Program-made: the position numbers and the translations under genes | In this document: piece after piece, positions 1-5,646 of the stretch | Layout of the letters: each line of letters begins with the position of its first letter | How positions within the stretch are numbered: position 1 is the first letter of the stretch | Assembly: GCA_017399325.1 (NCBI GenBank) | Contig: JAFQDY010000053.1 | Location: forward strand, 1 to 6,680 | Length of the DNA: 6,680 nt | Direction: 5' to 3' | Source of the DNA: Oscillospiraceae bacterium | Lineage (GTDB): Bacteria; Bacillota; Clostridia; Oscillospirales; Oscillospiraceae | Notes under the pieces: generated by a model | Database searches by the model: none | Told to the model about the DNA's origin: nothing | The model's input: the letters and a program-made list of their open reading frames with translations, nothing else

Positions 1-402
1 GCGGCGCTCAAGGGGCAACTGGCTCAGGCAGAAGGGGCGGCTGAGGCCGTGAAAACGGCTCAGGAATACGAGGAACGGTACAACCAAGCAGTGGAGACCC
101 ATCGACGGGAAATGTCGGATTTGATTTTTAGCCACAATTTGGAAAAAGCCATCCTGGCCCAAAAAGGCCGCAACGCCAAGGCAATTACCGCGCTTTTGGA
201 TGTAGAAACACTCAAATCCAGCGAAAATCAGCAGGCCGATGTGGAGGAGGCGTTGCGCGCGCTGAAACAGGATTGCGCGTACCTGTTCCAATCGGAAAAT
301 CCACCCCCTTACGCAAGGGGGACCGGCGCTAATGCGTCAAACGAAAACAAAAGCCCAGCCACACTGGCGGGCGCACTACTTGAAAAATTTGAAAGGAAGT
401 AA
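1..402 (+). CDS. Phage scaffolding protein, GP20-type (C-terminal part, cut by the window edge)
   Basis: The reading frame is open from the first base and ends with TAA, giving 133 visible residues. A GTG at 49 is in frame, but coding-like sequence (AALKGQLAQAEGAAEAVKTA) continues upstream of it, so I treat the gene as 5'-truncated. The visible part is charged and helical, rich in E, K, Q and A, and suits a coiled-coil scaffold. The stretch LEKAILAQKGRNAKAITALL resembles the conserved helix of phage minor structural protein GP20 (Pfam Phage_GP20), followed by the usual acidic region, an AYLF segment and a Pro/Gly-rich linker (PPPYARGTG). GP20-type proteins act as internal scaffolds during procapsid assembly and lie directly upstream of the capsid gene, as here, five bases before it. 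The family call is from memory of motifs. A generic helical structural protein is the alternative. Confidence 0.8.
   Translation, partial: AALKGQLAQAEGAAEAVKTAQEYEERYNQAVETHRREMSDLIFSHNLEKAILAQKGRNAKAITALLDVETLKSSENQQADVEEALRALKQDCAYLFQSENPPPYARGTGANASNENKSPATLAGALLEKFERK
304..321 (+). other. Perfect 7-bp inverted repeat inside the scaffold gene
   Basis: CCCCCTT (304-310) and AAGGGGG (315-321) are perfectly complementary around the 4-base loop ACGC. The element lies in the codons of the scaffold's PPPYARG linker, 79 bases before the stop codon and 86 bases before the capsid start. There is no T run after it, so it is not a standard terminator. As RNA it could form a stable small hairpin affecting 3' decay or the scaffold/capsid expression ratio. 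It could also be a coincidence of Pro/Gly codons. Confidence 0.45.
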
Positions 403-407
403 ACATT

Positions 408-1385
408 ATGGCTATTACACTCGCAGAAGCAAAGGTCGGCATGGCCGACAAGGTCGATCAGCAGATCGTAGATATGTTCCGTCGCAGTTCCTTGCTGCTG
501 GACAACATGGTATTTGACAATGTGATCTCTCCCGGCACCGGTGGCAGCACCCTGACTTACGGCTACATTCAACTCAAGTCCCCCTCCACCGCGTCTGTCC
601 GTACCGTCGGCGGTGAGTACACCCCCGGTGAGGCCAAGAAGGAGAAGAAGACTGCCAATGCCATTATTATGGGCGGTTCTTTCCAGATGGACCGGGTGAT
701 CCAGAACACCGCCGGCGCGGCCAACGAAATGGCATTCCAGGCAGAACAGAAGATCAAGGCAACCGCCAATTATTTCCACAATCTGGTGATCAACGGCACC
801 GGTGATGCTGCCGGCGAAGGCTATGTGACCGGCACTTTTGACGGTCTGAAGAAGTTGCTGACCGGCACTGCCAATGAGATCACCAGCGAAGTCAGCCTGA
901 AGACCTCTACCGAACTGGATGCCAACTACAACGCATTTTTGGACGAGATGGACAGTTTTATCAGCACTTTGGACGGCACGCCCTCTATGCTGTTGATGAA
1001 CAGAGCCATGCTGGTAAAACTGCGCTCCATCGCTCGTCGCGCAGGCTACTATGAGCGCACCCAGGACGACTTTGGGCGCACTGTGGAAACTTACGCAGGC
1101 GTTCCCATGGTGGATATGGGTCAGTACTACAACGGCACTACCGTAGAAGATGTGATCGAGACCGATGCAAACGGCAAGACCGCCATTTACGCGGTTTCTC
1201 TGGGTTTGGACGGCTTCCACGGCATCTCTCCCATGGGCGATGGCGTGATCCAGTCTTACCTGCCCGACCTGAACACCCCCGGCGCTGTGAAGACCGGCGA
1301 GGTGGAACTGGTGGCCGGCGTTGTTCTGAAGAACACCCTGAAAGCGGCTGTTCTGAAGGACATCGCCATCGTGACTGCCGGTTAA
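408..1385 (+). CDS. Major capsid protein
   Basis: This 325-residue protein starts at an ATG preceded by AAAGGAAG (392-399). It begins MAITLAEAKVGMADKVDQQI and continues with FRRSSLLLDNMVF, a Gly-rich PGTGGSTLTYGY segment, and EYTPGEAKKEKKT. I recognise this opening from capsid proteins of Clostridia siphophages and prophages, taken to have the HK97 fold. The middle contains the long helix around AEQKIKATANYFHNLVINGT. The C-terminal half carries LLMNRAMLVKLRSIARRAGY and ends in a beta-rich GVVLKNTLKAAVLKDIAIV segment, as expected for the P and A domains. No N-terminal delta domain or protease motif is visible, which fits the separate scaffold gene just upstream. Codons are strongly biased (AAG for Lys, CTG for Leu, GGC and GCC), more so than in neighbouring genes, as expected for the most abundant virion protein. 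The function is well supported by motif and position; the exact Pfam family is not certain. Confidence 0.9.
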   Translation: MAITLAEAKVGMADKVDQQIVDMFRRSSLLLDNMVFDNVISPGTGGSTLTYGYIQLKSPSTASVRTVGGEYTPGEAKKEKKTANAIIMGGSFQMDRVIQNTAGAANEMAFQAEQKIKATANYFHNLVINGTGDAAGEGYVTGTFDGLKKLLTGTANEITSEVSLKTSTELDANYNAFLDEMDSFISTLDGTPSMLLMNRAMLVKLRSIARRAGYYERTQDDFGRTVETYAGVPMVDMGQYYNGTTVEDVIETDANGKTAIYAVSLGLDGFHGISPMGDGVIQSYLPDLNTPGAVKTGEVELVAGVVLKNTLKAAVLKDIAIVTAG

Positions 1386-1388
1386 TGC

Positions 1389-1394
1389 AGGAGG
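1389..1394 (+). promoter_or_regulatory. Ribosome binding site that fixes the connector start
   Basis: AGGAGG lies eight bases before the ATG at 1403. The in-frame ATG at 1385 overlaps the capsid stop codon and has only capsid coding sequence in front of it, with no good ribosome site. The ATG at 1403 is therefore the likely start, which removes six residues (MQEALP) from the longest reading. Confidence 0.8.
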
Positions 1395-1402
1395 CGCTGC
1401 CT

Positions 1403-1747
1403 ATGGTAGACTACGGATTCTACACAAATGATTACCTGGGCAGCGTCATTCCGGAAAAGGCCTTTTCCGGTGTGGCGGCTCAGGCGCAGCGATACCTCGA
1501 CAGATTGAAACGGATCTACCGGGTGGAATCCTCCGGCGAAGATGCAGAAAAACTGGCCGTTTGCGCTATGGCAGAAACCCTGTGGGACAACCGAAATGGT
1601 GGCCTGTTCTCTGCGAGCACAGGCGGTGCATCGACACGATATGCGGCCGGCAAGACCAGCCTGAAACGGGAACTGTTTGACAAGGCATCCATCTACTTAG
1701 ACATTTACCGGGGAGTGGGTCAACCTGCCGGGCAATTTGCAGGTTAA
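1403..1747 (+). CDS. Head-tail connector protein, gp6-like
   Basis: This 114-residue protein starts MVDYGFYTNDYLGSVIPEKA. Three helical segments follow: AAQAQRYLDRLKRIYRV, DAEKLAVCAMAETLWDN, and KRELFDKASIYLDIYRGV. Between the second and third is a small-residue loop SASTGGASTRYA. The pattern of an F.T.DYLG...I opening, a helix ending in R.Y, an A-CA-AE helix and a Ser/Gly-rich loop before a final helix matches gp6-like connector proteins of Bacillota phages. In HK97 and SPP1 such proteins form the ring under the portal where the tail or stopper docks. The position right after the capsid gene agrees. The C-terminus (QPAGQFAG) is small and polar. An in-frame continuation of 17 sense codons follows the stop codon and is described separately. 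In most siphophages this gene is followed by a stopper, a tail terminator and tube genes, none of which appear here. Confidence 0.75.
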   Translation: MVDYGFYTNDYLGSVIPEKAFSGVAAQAQRYLDRLKRIYRVESSGEDAEKLAVCAMAETLWDNRNGGLFSASTGGASTRYAAGKTSLKRELFDKASIYLDIYRGVGQPAGQFAG

Positions 1748-1801
1748 CAGCCCAATGGTAAATTGGCCGCGGACTTTGTAAAAAACTATCAAGCAACATA
1801 A
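1748..1801 (+). other. In-frame 17-codon continuation after the connector stop
   Basis: After the TAA at 1745-1747 the same frame reads QPNGKLAADFVKNYQAT and stops at TAA 1799-1801. A run of 17 sense codons is expected by chance almost half the time, so this is only a weak sign of coding. It could be the old end of the connector gene after a stop mutation, a readthrough tail, or plain spacer. No separate start with a ribosome site is seen for it. Confidence 0.25.
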
Positions 1802-1827
1802 AAGGGGAGGGCGCAAGCCCTCCTCTT
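1802..1827 (+). promoter_or_regulatory. Strong RNA hairpin with GNRA loop at the head/tail junction
   Basis: The left arm 1802-1812 (AAGGGGAGGGC) pairs with the right arm 1817-1827 (GCCCTCCTCTT) over 11 bp. There is one G-U pair, and the loop is GCAA, a stable GNRA tetraloop. It is followed by AAAC rather than a T run, so it is not a canonical Rho-independent terminator on the plus strand. On the minus strand it would be followed by TTTT, but no minus-strand gene needs it. It ends eight bases before the ribosome site of the next gene (1835-1839). Plausible roles are mRNA processing or 3' protection of the head-gene transcript, partial termination, or control of tail-tip translation. Confidence 0.65.
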
Positions 1828-1834
1828 AAACAAA

Positions 1835-1839
1835 AGGAG
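1835..1839 (+). promoter_or_regulatory. Ribosome binding site of the 54-residue gene
   Basis: AGGAG lies eight bases before the ATG at 1848, inside the purine-rich run AAAAGGAGAGGA. It supports translation of a gene short enough to be missed by length cut-offs. The same purines can pair with the right arm of the upstream hairpin (CTCCT 1820-1824, or TCCTCT 1821-1826 with AGAGGA 1838-1843). Confidence 0.75.
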
Positions 1840-1847
1840 AGGACTTT

Positions 1848-2012
1848 ATGGAAAATACAACCAATGTGGAGATGTCGCTCTCCACAATTGAAAAACTGGT
1901 TGCTTCGGCCGTGCAGAAAGCGCTTACGGAATACTGCAGCGATGAATTCATCGGACAGGCGGCTCAGCGCTATCAGCAGAAAATGGCCGTGGTGAACGGA
2001 GGTGCCTTATGA
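1848..2012 (+). CDS. Small helical phage protein of unknown function (54 residues)
   Basis: This short gene starts at an ATG with a good AGGAG ribosome site and ends in a TGA that overlaps the next start as ATGA (2009-2012), a classic sign of translational coupling. The protein begins MENTTNVEMSLSTIEKLVAS. It has an amphipathic helix around residues 12-30 (STIEKLVASAVQKALTEYC) and a second helical stretch, FIGQAAQRYQQKMAVV (residues 35-50). There is no signal peptide or membrane segment, and I do not recognise a family. The size and coupling suggest it is made alongside the DUF6711-like tail protein, perhaps as an assembly partner or minor virion protein. In long-tailed phages this interval would hold tail tube and chaperone genes, but the protein is far too short for those. 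That it is a gene is well supported; its function is unknown. Confidence 0.75.
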   Translation: MENTTNVEMSLSTIEKLVASAVQKALTEYCSDEFIGQAAQRYQQKMAVVNGGAL

Positions 2013-2383
2013 GAGGGACAACGGATCTGTTTTTGATTGATGGCCAGAGCATTGTGGTTCCGGACAGTAACCTGAAATTGCAGGTGAATGATTTGGAAAG
2101 TTCCGATTCCGGGCGGGACGAAAGCGCGTTCCTCCATCGGTTTGTGGCAAGACAAGGGGTCGGCAAGTGGACTTTTTCCTACGGGGAAATCACCGCGGAG
2201 GAATATGCCTATATGGAAGCCTTGTTTGCAGGAAAGGACACATTTGTGTTTACCCGCCCGTCTTTGGCGGATAGTACCGTGTCGGTGGCCTCAAAATGCT
2301 ATCGGAGCAAGCACCAGACCCAATGGCGCAACGCGGTTACCGGGCAATTCGGCAAATATCAATTTGACATTACAGAGTGCTAG
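2009..2383 (+). CDS. DUF6711-like phage tail protein (tail-tip or distal-tail-like)
   Basis: The ATG overlaps the upstream stop codon as ATGA and has GGAGGT (1998-2003) five bases before it. The 124-residue product opens with a beta-rich segment (LFLIDGQSIVVPDSNLKLQV). The signature SSDSGRDESAFLHRFVARQG (residues 31-50) resembles the SGR....MH..-type motif of DUF6711 proteins. A KWTFSYGEITAEEYAYMEAL segment follows and the protein ends KYQFDITEC, like the final strand of that family. DUF6711-like proteins lie beside tail hub genes in Bacillota phages and are thought to be small tail or baseplate components. An equivalent to a distal tail protein is my inference. The match is by motif memory and is moderate. 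A divergent short tail-tube protein is the main alternative, which a structure prediction would separate. The stop TAG lies within the ribosome site region of the hub gene. Confidence 0.6.
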   Translation: MRGTTDLFLIDGQSIVVPDSNLKLQVNDLESSDSGRDESAFLHRFVARQGVGKWTFSYGEITAEEYAYMEALFAGKDTFVFTRPSLADSTVSVASKCYRSKHQTQWRNAVTGQFGKYQFDITEC

Positions 2384-2388
2384 GAGGT
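2382..2388 (+). promoter_or_regulatory. Ribosome binding site that fixes a TTG start for the hub gene
   Basis: AGGAGGT overlaps the stop codon of the preceding gene (TAG 2381-2383) and lies at ideal distance, seven bases from its last G of AGGAGG, before TTG at 2395. The longer reading from GTG at 2377 would place this site inside the coding sequence as Gly-Gly codons. TTG 2395 is therefore the better start; CTG 2398 is less likely. Confidence 0.75.
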
Positions 2389-2394
2389 GGTAGG

Positions 2395-3909
2395 TTGCTG
2401 AAAAATTTGATCGTCCTTCCAGACGGAAGGGAACTGTTTTCCGGACCGGAAACGGTCAACGCCATCGAAAGCGTGACCCTTATCCAGCAGGTAAACACTG
2501 GCACGGAACTGACTCTTGGCGCTGCCTGCGCCGCTATGCTGGAGGTTAGCCTTTTTACACCCAATGGGGGTCTGCAGATTGCCAACGGTACGGAGTTGAC
2601 CCTTTACAAGGTGGACGATGGCGACGTCCGGACAAAAGTGGGCCTGTTTACTGTGGAAAAGACCCAAAGGCCCAGCAAAAACCGCTACCGCATTACCGCT
2701 TACGATAGGATCAGTTGGCTGGATCGGGACTTGACCCAATGGGTCGAAAGTTTGAACGGCTGGCCATACACCTTAAAAACCTTTGCCCAAATGGTGTGCA
2801 GCGCCTGCAATTTGACGCTGGTGAACGCCACCTTGCCCAATGAGGACTGGCCTGTGCAAAAATTCTCTGCGGGCAAGGTCACCGGCCGGAAACTGATCCA
2901 ATGGGCAGGGCAGGCCTGCGGCCGATTTTGCCGGGCAAATGCTGACGGAAACATCGAATTTGCCTGGTACACACCGAAGAACATTACCATTACCCCCTCG
3001 GGGCAGTGGTTCTGCTATCAGGATTCTATGGAGCGCAAGGACTATCAGGTTGCGCCTGTGGACAAGGTGCAGATTCAATTCAGCAAGCAGGATGTGGGCG
3101 CTATATACGGAAACGGTAACAACGCCTATGTGATCACCGGCAACTACCTGCTTGCCTCTGCTTCCCACGATGCTCTTGGGGCGGTGGCCCAGACCCTTTA
3201 TGAAATTTTGCAGACGGTTACATACACCCCTTGCAAAGTGCGGATGCCTGCCAATTTGGCGATTCAGGCGGGGGACATTGTGGGGGTGACCGATGGCAAC
3301 GGCCAAACATTTTCCGTGTATGTGATGACCAAGACCCAGCAGGGGCAAAGAGAAACGCTGGAGTCAACGGGAAATCAATACCGGGACAATGTGGAAACCT
3401 TCAACAACTCCCAATATGCAGACTTGCAGGGGAGAATTCTGGAGGTGGAGACCTCGGTGAAGTGTTTTCGGGTAGAGAACCGGGAAAGGGACGACAAACT
3501 TGCCAAGATGGAACTGTCGGTGGACGGCATCAAAACAAAAGTGTCCCAGCAGGAAACGGAACTGGAGCAGGCGGTGAGCAGGGTTTCCATGGTGGAGCAG
3601 ACCGCTGAGGGCCTTTCTTTGCGGGTGCGGAGCATCGTGGAGGACGGCACAGAACGGGTGATCACATCTGCCGGCTATACCTTTGACGAAACCGGCCTGA
3701 CTGTTCGCAAAAGCGGTAAAGAGATCAAAACCCAAATTACCGAGGATGGTATGACCGTCTACAAAAATGATAACGCGGTGCTCACCGCCAACAGCGAAGG
3801 CGTTAATGCGGTGGACCTGCACGCGTCCACATACTTAATGGTGGGCGGCAGAAGCCGATTTGAAAATTACGGAACAGACCGGACGGGCTGTTTCTGGATA
3901 GGGGGTTAA
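2395..3909 (+). CDS. Baseplate hub / tail-tip protein with coiled coil and fibre-like C-terminus
   Basis: From the TTG start the product has 504 residues, opening LKNLIVLPDGRELFSG. Residues 1-325 look like a hub of the T4 gp27 / siphophage Tal N-terminal type. They contain ELTLGAACAAMLEV, a KVGLFTVEKT strand and the RYRITAYDRISWLDRD motif (about 98-112) typical of these proteins, then a helix-rich insert and a beta segment with NLAIQAGDIVGVTD. Residues 338-412 form a heptad-like coiled coil (ILEVETSVK, LAKMELSVDGIK, ELEQAVSRVSMVEQ). Residues 420-504 are a repeated beta stretch (GYTFDETGLTV, TEDGMTVYKN) ending in GGRSRFENYGTDRTGCFWIG, an ending I recall from many Clostridia prophage tail proteins. 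No peptidase motif is evident. The protein would form the trimeric tip that carries the fibre encoded next, whose start lies three bases after this stop. It is unusual that no tape-measure gene precedes it. Confidence 0.8.
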   Translation: MLKNLIVLPDGRELFSGPETVNAIESVTLIQQVNTGTELTLGAACAAMLEVSLFTPNGGLQIANGTELTLYKVDDGDVRTKVGLFTVEKTQRPSKNRYRITAYDRISWLDRDLTQWVESLNGWPYTLKTFAQMVCSACNLTLVNATLPNEDWPVQKFSAGKVTGRKLIQWAGQACGRFCRANADGNIEFAWYTPKNITITPSGQWFCYQDSMERKDYQVAPVDKVQIQFSKQDVGAIYGNGNNAYVITGNYLLASASHDALGAVAQTLYEILQTVTYTPCKVRMPANLAIQAGDIVGVTDGNGQTFSVYVMTKTQQGQRETLESTGNQYRDNVETFNNSQYADLQGRILEVETSVKCFRVENRERDDKLAKMELSVDGIKTKVSQQETELEQAVSRVSMVEQTAEGLSLRVRSIVEDGTERVITSAGYTFDETGLTVRKSGKEIKTQITEDGMTVYKNDNAVLTANSEGVNAVDLHASTYLMVGGRSRFENYGTDRTGCFWIGG

Positions 3910-3912
3910 ACT

Positions 3913-5637
3913 ATGGCATTACAGACAAAAACGATATCCACAGGTAGTTATGCCTGGCAGTCCTGGTCCAACAGTTATGTGATTTCTCTGAAACTGACAG
4001 AGGAATCGGTGGATGTTGGGGCCAACACTTCCCGGGTATCCTATTTGTTTACCATCAGCAATACGGACAACAACCGATTCTACGATTACTACTACAACTG
4101 GGATATTTCCGTTGGTGGGCAGACGATTCCCATTCGGAATTTCTACTTTGATCTGCGGAACAACAACACCACGCAGACCATCGCTACGGGCAGTATAACC
4201 GTTGCCCACAATGCTGACGGCACATTGGATATGCCTTACAATGTGTCGATACCCAACGTAAAAGCGGACAACCAGTACGGCCCGCCGGCTATGTCTTTGT
4301 CCGGCACGTGGCCCTTGACGGCAATTCCAAGGGCATCGGCGGTATACTGTCCGTCGGGCATCATCGGAAGCCCGGTGAATATCACCATCGAAAAAGCGGA
4401 AGGGGATATGACCCATACGCTGACATATGCTTTTGGAAGTTTAAGCGGAACGATCGCAACCAAAACCGCGCTGGTGGCAGTTGCGTGGACGATCCCTACA
4501 GATTTTTACAGTCAGATCCCCAATGCAAAAGCGGACATTGGCACGATCTACTGTGCCTGCTATCAGGGCAACACCCTGTTGGGAACATCCACCTGCCAGT
4601 TCTATGTCAACACCGACGAAAGTGCGGCAAGACCCGCATTGACGGCAAGCGTTACAGATGTGAATCCGTCCACGGTGGCGTTGACCGGGGATGCAAATGT
4701 GTTGGTTCGGTATTTCAGCACCGCCCAGGCAAGCGCAACCTATGAAGCCAAAAACGGCGCGACGATTACCGGCTACACCATGCGCCACAACGGAAAAACC
4801 TATGCGGAAACTCCCATTACCGTAGAGGGCGTGGAAACGGGCGCATTTTATTTTTCTGTTACGGACAGCCGGGGATACACCACGGAGATCACCCAAAACA
4901 AAACAGTGATCCCCTATATCAAACCCACCTGCAACTTTTTGGAAAGTCCTATGGATGCCGACGGCAATATGCAGATCAACCTGCAGGGCAACTGTTTTGC
5001 CGGGTCGTTTGGCGCAGTGAACAATGAAATTACGGTGCAGTATCGGTATCGAACCAGCAACAGCAGTTACGGAGAATGGCAGACTATGCCGGTGGTGATG
5101 GGGAATAACACCTACACGGCGCAAGTCGCGTTGACGGGGCTGAATTACCGCCTGGTTCACACATTCCAGGCCCGGGTGGTTGACAAACTGACAACTGTTC
5201 AATCGGCCAACTACAAGGTGAGTGTCATCCCTGTGTTTGATTGGGGTCAGAACGACTTTAACATCAACGGCACGCTCAAGATCCACAACACGCCTGTTGT
5301 GGACTATGTTGTAGAGCAAGGCGTGTCCGGCGTGTGGTCTTACCGAAAATGGGCAAGCGGTCTGGCGGAATGCTGGGGTTCGTTTTCTACCCAATCCGGC
5401 GCGTGGAACGGCACAAATAATGTCTATTATATAACCAAAACCATTCCGCTGCTGTCCGGATTTTTTGTTTCAGCGCCCAAGGTGATGGCGACGGTCAACT
5501 CTTGCCGATACATCGTTGTGCCCACCGTAATCGTGCCGACCACAACAGAATGCGTGGTCACATTTATGCATTTCTACGGCGGAATCGAGGATGTGGCGAT
5601 GGGTATGCTTATTTATGCAAACGGACAATGGAAATAA
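3913..5637 (+). CDS. DUF859-like tail fibre / receptor-binding protein
   Basis: This 574-residue protein starts at ATG three bases after the hub stop, with GGGGG (3901-3905) as a modest ribosome site. It opens MALQTKTISTGSYAWQSWSN. Its first 140 residues form a beta-rich domain containing ITVAHNADGTLDMPYNVSIP, typical of siphovirus DUF859 proteins. The middle (about 140-440) is a chain of beta-sandwich, Ig-like stretches with a SVTDSRGYTTE segment. The linker DWGQNDFNINGTLKI (from residue 443) leads to DYVVEQG (464) and the widespread Bacillota phage fibre signature VWSYRKWASGLAECWGSF (from 474). The last about 100 residues are the likely receptor-binding head, which ends MGMLIYANGQWK. The role is attachment to the host cell surface, probably a polysaccharide or teichoic-acid-like ligand (inferred). 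The position between the hub and lysis genes is the usual place for a fibre. No collar-domain or enzymatic motif was seen. Confidence 0.8.
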   Translation: MALQTKTISTGSYAWQSWSNSYVISLKLTEESVDVGANTSRVSYLFTISNTDNNRFYDYYYNWDISVGGQTIPIRNFYFDLRNNNTTQTIATGSITVAHNADGTLDMPYNVSIPNVKADNQYGPPAMSLSGTWPLTAIPRASAVYCPSGIIGSPVNITIEKAEGDMTHTLTYAFGSLSGTIATKTALVAVAWTIPTDFYSQIPNAKADIGTIYCACYQGNTLLGTSTCQFYVNTDESAARPALTASVTDVNPSTVALTGDANVLVRYFSTAQASATYEAKNGATITGYTMRHNGKTYAETPITVEGVETGAFYFSVTDSRGYTTEITQNKTVIPYIKPTCNFLESPMDADGNMQINLQGNCFAGSFGAVNNEITVQYRYRTSNSSYGEWQTMPVVMGNNTYTAQVALTGLNYRLVHTFQARVVDKLTTVQSANYKVSVIPVFDWGQNDFNINGTLKIHNTPVVDYVVEQGVSGVWSYRKWASGLAECWGSFSTQSGAWNGTNNVYYITKTIPLLSGFFVSAPKVMATVNSCRYIVVPTVIVPTTTECVVTFMHFYGGIEDVAMGMLIYANGQWK

Positions 5638-5646
5638 GGAGCAAAT

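Noticed and set aside
309..1220. A 303-codon open frame on the minus strand opposite the capsid gene
   Set aside because: It mirrors the strongly codon-biased capsid gene. It has a low-complexity, His/Gly/Val-rich product, no good ribosome site context, and no recognisable domain. It is an antisense shadow.
1755..1781. An 8-codon leader-peptide-like frame before the junction hairpin
   Set aside because: It starts with ATG but has no good ribosome site and no run of regulatory codons, so it is likely chance.
1776..1804. Possible promoter, TTGTAA and TAAAAG with a 17-base spacer
   Set aside because: Each box matches the consensus at only four of six positions, and transcription would start inside the hairpin. 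The match is too weak to claim.
1802..1831. Junction hairpin as a Rho-independent terminator
   Set aside because: The stem is strong, but the bases after it are AAAC rather than a T run, and the next gene has its ribosome site within eight bases with no clear promoter in between.
1745..2383. Recoded stop codons (an alternative genetic code)
   Set aside because: TAA, TGA and TAG all end genes at places that fit the next ribosome site and start, and no gene is interrupted by one of them in a way that recoding would repair.
2088..2393. A 101-codon overlapping plus-strand frame inside the DUF6711-like gene
   Set aside because: There is no ribosome site before its ATG, its composition is Pro/Arg/Trp-rich and unlike a real phage protein, and the main frame explains the region.
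4441..5394. A 317-codon open frame on the minus strand opposite the fibre gene
   Set aside because: The predicted protein is rich in His, Arg, Val and Cys with no recognisable motif, and the plus-strand frame has clear fibre motifs throughout. It is an antisense shadow.
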